The notes under the pieces were generated by a model. It made no database searches, had not been told where the DNA came from, and saw only the letters and a program-made list of their open reading frames with translations. Positions 9,870 to 20,800 of a stretch of DNA of 56,010 nt are shown piece by piece. Positions within the stretch are counted from its first letter, which is position 1. Every line of letters begins with the position of its first letter. The stretch is from Theristus sp. LFF4_11 (Eukaryota; Nematoda; Chromadorea; Monhysterida; Xyalidae), in NCBI GenBank assembly GCA_030248135.1, contig JASANC010005047.1, forward strand, positions 1 to 56,010. The letters run 5' to 3'. A program made the position numbers and the translations under genes.

Positions 9870-12747
9870 TTTCAGTTGAAAAAAATTGGATTGGTTTAAA
9901 ATCGCCAGTTAAAAAAGTTTTCACAATTCACAATGCATTTCGGAAACAACAGTGTTCAAGTCATAAAAATACACTACTATCGACTTTTAAAAAGAAAGCG
10001 TATCATATCATTGCCATATCAGACAGCCTTCTGTGCCAGGAGCAAAGAAAAAAACAAAACCTGTGGCGTTGGTATTTTTTTTTAGTTCAGGTAAACGCTT
10101 CTTTAATTCATCATTTTTCTGTGATGCTTGTCAACATTAGCTTGTCCATTTAAAAGTTAGCCCGTTTCTTCAAGAAAAATTAGGTGCCAAAAGTTATTAC
10201 CAAAGAAATGCGTTAAGCCAAACTAGCGCGAAACGCTCCGCAGATTTATGGAGAACAAAACAAATTTTTGGCACTATAAACGTGTCATCCAAAATGCCTC
10301 CAATTGTTCATAGTCCTCGAAACGCCTTGTGGGTTTTTCAAAACAGAAAAACTTATGATGACACGCTTCGTGAACAAATCTACAACAGCTGTTACATATT
10401 CGGCTAAGTTTTTTTGCTTTATTTTGTCGTAACAACAAATACATGCATAGGTTGTACGGTGTGGTGTTGTATTGTGTACAGTGTACATGGACCAGAATTT
10501 TAAAGATAACAAAAATATGTTCACCCAAATAATAATCAAAGAAAAAATCGAGAATTATGCACGTGCAATAAGTTTGGTTGACGATGACTGCATAGTGCAC
10601 GCCCCACAGCTTCGTCGTCCACCCCACGGTCGTAGTGCATCACAGTCCTAAAACCGTGCTTAGCATCACACAGTCGGTGGCAGCCATGTCCAGAAAACGA
10701 AAACTAAACTCAACTCAACTGATTATTGGCTAAATCGTGTTTATCAAACTCGAATGAAATATCAAAAGCACCCAATTGGCGTGCCTCGATTCAGCCGCAC
10801 TGCACGTTGCAGTTCCATGACGAACTTCTGCCCTTTCTGCTCTCGCTAGTCGTATACGACCCTTATTAATACAATTTAAAACGAAATACGGTTTGTCAGT
10901 AAATTCAAATCTCGGTAAATGAAAAAGTCGAAGCAATGATCTTGTCAGTTTTGACAACGCAAAAATTGCTTGAGAACAACGTTTTTGACCAGCAAATACC
11001 GAATCTTGAGTGCGTTTTGAATGTGTTCACTGTTCACTGTTTTTTCAGCACAATGATTTGACCACCAAATGCATTGCGGTTCTATGAATTAGCCGATCGT
11101 GCTTTTCATTTTCATTTTTTGCAGCAATTTTTGAAACATGCCGTAATCGCATGCGCACCTCGCACTCAAAAACCAGCCCCAGTGCCAGCACATGAATTCC
11201 AATTCAGTTCAAATTTCGAAATTCCAAACAACGGAAAAATTGATGGTGCGTGGATACCTAAACGAACCGAAGCAAAAATTACGTGCTGAGCTAATAACAA
11301 ACTCTTCATGATGCACGTTTTCATGATGAAAACATTTTGCAGGCTGTGTGAGAAATATCGTCGTCACCTTGGCTACACATCAGTGGCATTAAAAATTTAC
11401 GACGAAAATTTGGGAAGCCATTGGATGGTGTAGCTTGTCAGTTTTCGCCCTTGCTTTTGGTTCGCAAATTTTCGGCAGACTGTGAAAAAAATTCAAAATG
11501 CTTTCAGCACTACTGACTCTGAAAAAGGAAACGTTCCGCTGAGTGTCCCGGTCCTGTCCACGGAAAAAAGGAGCTAAAAAGGCTGAGTGCTCACTGACCG
11601 GTGACTGTTGCGGTGACATTCTCTGAATCGGCGTGCGTTCATTTACGTCCTGTTATTTCCGGCCCACACATCAGCGTCCCAACATTTCCGGCCCACGAGC
11701 GCGGATGTCTGGACCCGGATCCGGATACGGACACGCCACTGGACATTTATTTTTAGCTTTTTTCCAAATGAACAATCAGGTTTTTTACCTTTGAAATTCA
11801 GTCAATTTGCACACAATTAAACAACGCACACAAATGGTGTTTTCTTTTGTTCCCTCTGTTCCTCTCATTCTCGGTTATTTTCATCTGTATTTTCTGCCTG
11901 TCGTTCGCGTGTGTGCCCTGAAAATTGCGCTTTTGTCTGGAGTCAATTTGTTCGACAACGCAAACGTGGCTCAGCAGCGAGAAACCAAACCACGATTGCG
12001 CGCTGCGGTGGAGGAAAACAAGAACAACAACCAACCGCAACTAGACTCGGCGTTGAGAGGTTGAGTTGAGAGAGTCTAAATTGGATACTTTTGAAAACAA
12101 AAAGTTCCAGTGCTATGTAAGGTGTGTTTTTCCGAATCCTGTGGGAACCCCTTCGAGAAGAGGCTGTGCGCTTGAAGCTTGAATGCTAATTTACACGTTG
12201 CGCTTTAGAATTCGAAGCAAACTGCACGATGTTCATTTTTGCAGCGTTTTTGCCTTTCCGAGACGCATGCTAATGCAGTGTGCTTTGTAATTGCGTTGTC
12301 AAGCCATTTATAACAAGTGTGTTTTCTAGCTTGTTTGAACACTTTGAAATACTGCGTTGTGCCAACACAGTTCGCTCACAGTTTTTATTTCCTCAAAAAA
12401 CACGCACCTGCTGACAAAAAATTGCTGAACTATGGCAACGTTCGATTTTTTGTTTGTTTGAAAGAAACCACTTTGTATCGGTGCAGTCGAATATTTTTTT
12501 TCTCATCAGCGCATTTTCTGATTACAAACAGGTTTTGCGTTTTCTTCTCCTTTTCTCACTCGCTCACGCAGCCAACATACATTTGTATATTTTGGAATAT
12601 CAAAAAAAGAGGAACGAAATTCGAGCGTTTTTCGCTTTTGTGTTTCGCCGGTGAGTTCTTAATGTAAGAACACACTTTGTATGCATTTGACATTTCACGT
12701 TATTTTCTGCTACTGTTAGTTTAAAAAAACGCGTCAAATTTGGCACA
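9870..12747. other. Intergenic region, no supported gene
   Basis: AT-rich sequence with several open frames of 60-117 codons on both strands (for example 10274-10627 minus, 11807-12064 plus, 12317-12667 plus). None shows a domain, a consistent splice context or unusual composition. Nothing else is called here. Confidence 0.5.
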
Positions 12748-13217
12748 TACCGTATTACCCCCAATAAACCCCCATGGGGGATTAATACGTCAGCGACTTT
12801 TAGGGGTGGGGGTTTATTGGTGGGGGGGATTATTGGTGGGGGGGGGGGGTTATTATACAAAAATTTCTAGGGGTGGGGTTTTGTTGAAAAATGGCAAAAA
12901 TACCTTGCATGGCAGGCAAGAAAGTTGCAGAAACTTCTACTTTTCACAGAGATTTCCTTTTGTAACAGCCTTTTGTAATGAAATTACCATTAACTCATCC
13001 ATTTGGGGCCTTTGGTAGCACAATTTCACCAATGTCACTGCATTCAGCCACTGAATTCGCTGGGTATGTGTTTCAAACAGGTTTCCAATTAACCCCCATG
13101 GGGGATTATTTGTGGGGGGGGGGGGGGGATTATTTGGAAACTGGTCGGGGGGGTGGGGGTTTATTGGTGGGGGGGGGGATTAATGGTGGGGGGGGGTTTA
13201 ATGGGGGTAATACGGTA
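12748..13217 (+). repeat. TA-flanked G/C-run MITE, family M (copy 2)
   Basis: Ends TACCGTATTACCCCC and GGGGGTAATACGGTA with flanking TA. Contains CCCCCATGGGGG palindromes and arrays of G5-G10 runs separated by TTTATTGGT or ATTATTGGT. Intergenic here. Confidence 0.85.
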
Positions 13218-14835
13218 ATTTGGTTTCTGCACGTTTTTTTCTGCCATTCAAAATTCGCGCGCTCCTTGAACCCTGAAAAAAGCTGCCATGTTTACTCGAT
13301 CATACTGTATGTTTTTTTCATTCATTTTTAAATGGACACCGACACACCTCATATATGTGTTTTTGTTTTTGGACACACAAATTTCTTCGGTAAGCTGAAT
13401 CGTAAACTCTCAGCCAAAGTTGCAATAATGCCGCTTTTTTATGAAAAATAGACAACCTGATTGTCGCCCAATGAACATCAACCACGCCGTTGTTTTACAG
13501 CTCCCAACATGCTACAAAATCACCAGACGCCTGTCCCAACCTCTGACCCAAAAGCCGGATCAGTTGTCCTGTTCCAAAACTGAATGCGGTTGAAATACCG
13601 CTGACTGTCTGTGGTATGCGTGATCAGCCGTATGGTTGCCGCGAGATGTGTTTCGTCTCGTCATTTGTCTCGTCATCGAGCGATTTTTCGCTGTCTCGTC
13701 TCGTCTTGTCTCGAGGTTTTTGAAAAAAGGCCGTCTCGTGTCTCGTCTCGTCTCGCGACCCTCTGTCTCGTGGTCTCGTCTTGTCTCGCGGGTACCCTGT
13801 CTCGCGGCAACCCTAGACAAGCCGGTCAGAGCAGAGAGGCTCTTTGTAAATACGTTCGGGACAGGTTTTGCGACTGAACAGGTTGGGGCGCGCAGGTTTC
13901 AGGACAGAGGTTCAGAGGTCTGTTCGGACAGACTTTCTGGACAGTCGTCGGGTCCTTTTTAGCGTGAACCTGCAAAACTGCTCCATTAGACGCCCAACCA
14001 ATGCGGCCACGTTTTTAAACGTGATATCCTTTTATCTGGAAGTTAGCACGAAATAATCCTGCGACAGATGAAAACCGTACTTATATGTATTAAACCCCTT
14101 GCATTTTGCGGTGTATCACTTCTCTATGATTGCGTTTTATTCGTGTGTAGCTGACATTAGCTGTTTTCTTCAGTACTTTACAGGATAACAAACATGCAGA
14201 ATTGTATCTATGTTCTCAGGCTTTCCAGCTACAGTCAACTTGTTAGCTTAATGTATGCATGGAGTTTTTTGCACCGAAAGAAAAAAGTAAACACGCGCGT
14301 CAAAACACTCGAGTTTTAATTTTAGGTCAGGCAAGCCTGAAAAACATTTTTATGTGCGTGTTTTTTTGGTGAAAAACCCGTGGTTTTTAAAATGTCATTA
14401 GAAAGATCGGGCCACGATGAATTTATGATTAAAGTTTGCGCCATGTTTGCTGATCAGACCGTTATTGTATCGCATCGTGATAAAGCAGTCACACTTCCGC
14501 GTCAATAATTTTCAAGCTACAAGTAAGACCATAAGCTGCGCATAATTGCAATCTCGCACGTTTCACAGCAGCACGTTTACTTGTGCAGAAAATGTGAACA
14601 AAGTCTGCTCGCTGATTGGCTGAATTATGCTGAATTATGGTCCGTTTTGATTGAAAACTGGAAATTTTTCTCAAAAACACTGCTGTGAATATTCGTGGTG
14701 GTGCGAAAACCGAAAGCTCTATCGAAATTGGTTGTGCACCTGCGGGTAGCTCAGCTCGTCTGTACTGTACCAGCTTTTTTTGGAAAATCCTTCAGAGTAA
14801 TCCCCTGTCTTTCCCAGGCACACGAATACGGCGCC
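13218..14835. other. Intergenic; GTCTC-rich low complexity, no supported gene
   Basis: About 13640-13810 is a run of degenerate GTCTC/CTCGT pentamers that produces open frames on both strands (SRLVSR-type and RRDET-type repeats). Those are composition artefacts. The piece 13220-13330 resembles stretches at 6405-6495 and 33200-33330 (CGCGCGCTCCTT ... GCTGCCATGTTTACTCG), a small dispersed repeat. The rest shows nothing I can support. Confidence 0.5.
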
Positions 14836-17800
14836 ATGGACATCTTCACAAATCTTCAAAACAAACTGAAGAAAATGGGCAACGATTTGTCGCAACTGGA
14901 GAAGACGTCGAAGGAGCTGCTGGAGAAGGCGGCCGAAAAGGCAGAGGATTTCATTCCACACTTCGACCACGAACCACCGCCATTTCCCGTGTTTTGCGTG
15001 ACGTTCCGGGAGCCGAACGTTGTGGCGGTGATACACGCAAGCAGCTACGTGCAGAAGTTGATGGCTGATGCGTTGGCAACACTGCAACCGGGTAGGAATT
15101 TCTTTCGCAATTGACAGAAGAAAATGTCAACAGTTGAAAAAAAATTGAAAATGTCACGAAAGTCTTATATGTACATGTACGAACGTTACACATTGAAATG
15201 GTTCTCATTCTCAACGGGAACAGTGTTCGTTTTCACTTGAAAAGATAAGCAAATTCAGTTAAACTGAAATTTTATAAGACACCATATCGCACATCATTGC
15301 CATGTGATAAAGTAACTGGCAAGATACAATATGTTCGTTTAAACCGGTCACTTTTTTCGCAGAACACCGCAAATCATGCAAAACTTTGATGTGCAGTATC
15401 CCCGGTTTGGTAGATATCAAACACACTCCGATTGGCGGCTGAATATGTTTTCTTTTGAAACTCCGATAATGTCCATTCTTCTTTTGCTGCGTGTTCTGCG
15501 AAAAAAAAAGAAAACAAAGTGACAGGTATATGAAACAAACGTGCAAGTCATACATACCCGCGCGACGGTGTGGGGTACCGATGTGCGCAGCCTTCAAATT
15601 GGTGCACAGCCCTAAAACCGGTGCCAAAATGCCACCGCAAAAAATTCTTTCGGGCTGCACACCGGTCTTCTTGAGGGCTGCACACATTGGTACTCCACAC
15701 CGTCGCACGAGTATAATTTTCATTAAGACCTGCGACTTCAATGCGGTTGTGGACGTGAAAGGAAACTATCATACAATGTAGTTTCAATCTTTATGTGGTA
15801 ATTCAGAATAGTCTAAGTGACCCGGCCTTATTTAGAGGACTCGGATCCCGTTGTCAATTTTGAATTCCCGCGTCGTGCATGAGACTGCTTACCCATCTAT
15901 GCGCGCATTGAGACGCCGGACCAACATAAAAGCTAATTACCGTATTACCTCCAATAAACCCCCATGGGGGATTAATACGTCAGCGACTTTTAGGGGTGGG
16001 GGTTTATTGGTGGGGGGGGGGGATTATTGGTGGGGGGGTTTATTCACAAACAAATTCTAGGGGTGGGGTTTATTGAAAAATTGCAAAAATACCTTGCATG
16101 GCAGGCAAGAAAGTCGCAGAAACTTCTACTCTACATGTAGAAATTTCCTTTTATAACAGCCTTTTGCAATGAAATTACCATTAACTCACCCATTTGTGGC
16201 CTTTGGTAGCACAATTTCTTCATTTTCACTGCAACCAGCCACTGAATTCGCTGGGTATGTGTTCCAAACAGGTTTCCAATAATCCCCCATGGGGGATTAT
16301 TTGTGGGGGGGATTATTCGGAAACTTGTCGTGGGGGTGGGGGGTTATTGGTGGGGGGGGGATTAATGGTGGGGGGGGGTTTAATGGGGGTAATACGGTAT
16401 GCTGCAAACAGGCGCCGTGGAGCAACGCCGTCACGCGGCGCACGAGCACGCGGTCGAGCTGCAGCTGCGCGGCGAGCCGTTCACGGCCAAGTGCGAGCCG
16501 GACGAACAGCTGCACATGCGGCGTCTCTGCTGCCTCTGGCTGCAGCGGCTCGCCTTGGCCGGCTGGTCGCTGATCGCATCCGCCGATCTCTCGTTGCAGG
16601 TGCGAAACTCATCAGAACAATGTTCAGTTCAGTTCAGTTCAGTTTTATTCAGCACTGAAGTGCGTGGACATGTATTGTGGATTTATTCAAACGTGTCCGG
16701 ACTAAAATGACGTCATTGGCTTTAAAAACGCCCGTTTGTCAAAGTACAGGCACTAACATGTCAGTTTGGTGTGACGGATTCGACATTCACCATTTGTTTA
16801 CGGGAAGAAATCGGCGAAACGGAAAGTCTGGTTTGCTGTGAACGACAAACGTCATTTGCGGCACATGACGTCATTTCAGTGGGACACGTTTGAAAAAATA
16901 GGTCATACAAAGATTACAAACCAACCGCAGTTGGGTACAATGCCCAACATGGTGGCAGGGCAGCCTCTTTTGGCTAATTGGTCTCCGTATTCCATGCTGT
17001 CTCAACAGTTTCAGCGGAGCAATCCTGCATTCTTGCGAAATGACTCAATGAATGAAATCATCTCTTCACTTTGGAATGTTTATGATTCGGCAATAATGTA
17101 CCCGGCCGAACTCAGCAATGAGCATCCAACGCCGGGTCTTGACACCTGAGTGAACAATGTGTGTTGTGTTTGTTCGTGGCGACATTCGAAATTCACTGTG
17201 AAACCATTTGAATCAGCATCACCTCGATATTTGATCTCAAAATCAATGCAGATTTCGTTAACGAGACACTTTTGTTTTCTAGGATGATCTCACCTCGTGG
17301 TTCTTCGCCTATCAGCATCCGATCGACCAGCCGGAGGTCAGGCCGCAAGCGCAGCAAATTGCCATGGTCGGTTGGTCTGCGAGAAACAAACGCGACCGAC
17401 ATTTTTTACGTGACCGGTTTTACATTGCCAATAGTTTCAAACTTCAAGTTCAGTTCACAGCGAGCGCCAAAAAGTGGTGTCAAGTGAAGTGAGGGGAGGC
17501 GATAAAAACAAAAATTACAAATCAATAAACCGTTTTTTTAAATTCATTCCACTGTTTTTTTTTAATCGTCGTCCGGCACTTTGCCGATCACATTGAGTTT
17601 TGAAAAAAAGTAAAAATCACTTTTCGCTTCTCTAAACAGGTTGAAAGTTTCTGTTTAGGAAGACCCGATGGAGTACGTGGCCGTCAGCATGGCCGGTCAG
17701 AACACGCTGCAGCTGATCAACGGAGACCAGAAACTGCAGCGGATGCTCAGGAAGGCCGTCGGTTGGTGCGCGTGTTGCTTTGTTTGAAAAATTTTTTGTT

Positions 17801-20800
17801 TTAACAATAAGTGAAAATCGAAAAAGTCGCATCGGAAGGGAAAAACAATACGAAATTGTGGAAAAACTATTTTTTTTCGCAAATCCTTAAGCGGCATTCA
17901 TGAAGCAGCATTTAATGACGCGTTAGCTGTGTTAAAACATAGCTATGCGGTCACCAAATACTGCTTCGTGAATACAGTCTCTCTTTATTTTAGGGACGCA
18001 CGGCCAAAGCGAGCAAGTGTTGCTCACTGGCGACTACGAAGTTCGAATAAAGGGCAAACCGTGGGAGCCGATGAGCTTCGGCGCGTTTGAAGAAGTTGGT
18101 TGTCGTTCCTAGACGTGTATTTTTTCTAGTTTTACTTGGAATCGACCAGCTCCCTTTTTCAGGGGACATGAATGGTTCGATACGAAATGATTTTCGTTTT
18201 TCAAACGTTCCTAATTTCACAGTTTTCTTCCAGGGCATGAAAGGCCGTCGAATCCTGCTTGACGTTTTTACGTCGTTTCATTCGTTGCAGTATGAATTTG
18301 TGGGCACTGTGAATCTGGAAAGCACAGCGGACACGATATTCTTTCAAAAGGTACTGAAACTCATCACTGAAGAACGTCTACTGAATATTTTAGTGAACAA
18401 TATCGCATCCCAAAGCAGCTGCAAAACTCAAATCCACCTTGATTCTCGACGCACCCAGCTCAAATTAAACAATCTTGTATTGTTTTCATCAGCTCACAAA
18501 ACCAAGAAGGTTCATAAAAACCACATTCTGCATCAGGTGCCTGACTGTGAAAAAACTAAATTTGGCATGCTCTCACTGAACAGCAAGGATCGAATTCGAC
18601 TGATTGACCTGCCAGAGGACGCCTGCGAAAATGTTCGGCTGTCAGTCGAAGCAAACTGGCCTAAGGGAGTTCAGAGCACCGATCAGTTTGTGGAGGTTCG
18701 TTTTCTGGAACGTGACTATAGGGACATTCACGAAGCAGTATTTAGTGACCGCGAAGCAATGCTTTGTAACACAGCTGCGCGTCACTGAAGACTGCTTCAT
18801 TCATGAATGCCGCTTATGGCTGATTAGCTGATATTCATCATGTGGTCACGATCACGCACAGTTGCTTTGTATTTTGCTCACCATAAACTCAGAGAGCCGG
18901 TGTCACGATTTTATTTCCCCGTGTTTTTATTTCCCCGTATGGGGATTTAACCATGGTGCTGAAACCCCGTACGGGGAATGGACCATGATGTTAATTCCTC
19001 GTAGCCGTTGTTAAAACCCCGTATGCAGTATTTCCAAATCCAGCTGAATACAGGCTGTCACATGACCACAACACAACGCGAATACGTGTGCGGTGCAATT
19101 TGTTGCGAAATGTTGTGCTGAAATATGTCTGCAACGTTTTGTCACAGTTCAACGCGGTCGAGTACAAACTACGCGGCACACCGTGGTGTTGCCGCGGCGA
19201 ACAGATGACCGAGGCGAGAATGCTGATGACTCGCATTTTGGCTGGTCTACTGTCGAAGGGCTGGGCCGTGCAGTGTTCGCTCGACGTGTCACGTGACGAC
19301 GACGATAAATCGGTCGGGCTGTTGGTTTGGGTTCGGTTTGTTTCGCTGAAAAAATTGAAAGTCCGCGACCCCCACCCGTTCCAACAAACTATGCCCATCT
19401 TTACAGCAAGCCCCGCCCACCCCCACTAGAAGATATAAAGCCCACCTTTACAACAATCTCCGCCCACCCTCATAACAAGATGTACGCCCACCTCTACAAC
19501 GCACACCGTCACAACAACCTGCGCCCACCGTCATAGCAAGCTCCGCCCATCCTCACAAGCTTCGACCATTTTTCAAGAACCCTCACAACAAGCAACTCCC
19601 GCCTTGTAAACAATCTCTACGTACCCTCACAGCAAACAACTATTATCGTTACAGGAAGACCGCGTGCACAAAAGTTTCACGCGTTGGGGAAAAGCCGGAC
19701 ACCAAACCAGACGCATGACGTCATCCGACGTCTTTCTTCAGCTACCGTAACCCAATTTTGAATTCCCGCGGATTCTTGAAACGTTTTTCCTATCCCTGTG
19801 TGCAAAGGCATAGAGAACCGGGACCAAAATGAAAGATAATACAACCTGCAAAGCAATCCCCGTTCACCCTCGCAACAAGTTGCGCCCATTTTTACAACAA
19901 GATCCGCCCTCCTTTACAACAAGCTCTGCCCACTCTTACAAGCTCTGTCCTCCTTTATAACAAGCTCCACCCACACTCACAACAAGCTACAACGCCCAAA
20001 TCCACAACGATCTTCATTACGCAACTGTGCAGGTGTTCGTGATGCGCAACGTTGATGCGCAACTCGACGACCACATGTGTCTGGCGCCAATGGGCGTGAA
20101 CACAGTACAGCTGCTGGATGCACCCGCTGAGACGTTGGACGCCGTGCGATCAACCGTGAAACAGCTGCTCAAGTCGAACATCGAACGCGAAAGTAATATC
20201 CATTTTTTACATTATTGTAGTTTTGCGAAAAAAAACTACCGTATTACCTCCAATAAACCCCATGGGGGATTAATACGTCAGCGACTTTTAGGGGTGGGGG
20301 TTTATTGGTGGGGGGGGGGGTATTTACAAACAAATTCTAGGGGTGGGGTTTATTGAAAAATGGCAAAAATACCTTGCATGGCAGGCAAGAAAGTCGCAGA
20401 AACTTCTACTCTACATAGAAATTTCCTTTTATAACAGCCTTTTGTAATGAACTTCTACTCTACATAGAAATTTCCTTTTATAACAGCGTTTGTAATGAAA
20501 TTACCATTAACTGATCCATTTGGGGCCTTTGGTAGCACAATTTCATCATTTTCACTGCAACCAGCCACTGAATTCGCTGGGTATGTGTTTCAATCAGGTT
20601 TCCAATAATCCCCCATGGGGGATTATTTGTGGGGGGATTATTCGGAAACTTGTCGTGGGGGTGGGGGTTTATTGGTGGGAGGGGATTAATGGTGGGGGGG
20701 TTTAATGGGGGTAATACGGTAGTTTCAATCTTTATGTGGCAATGGAAAGTCGCCTAAGTGACTCAGCGTAGGGGACTCGGACCACTCACCAATTTTGAAT

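Noticed and set aside
10274..10627. 117-codon minus-strand frame
   Set aside because: AT-rich, no domain, no splice or promoter context.
13560..13962. Arg- and Ser-rich frames on both strands
   Set aside because: Artefacts of the GTCTC pentamer-rich tract.
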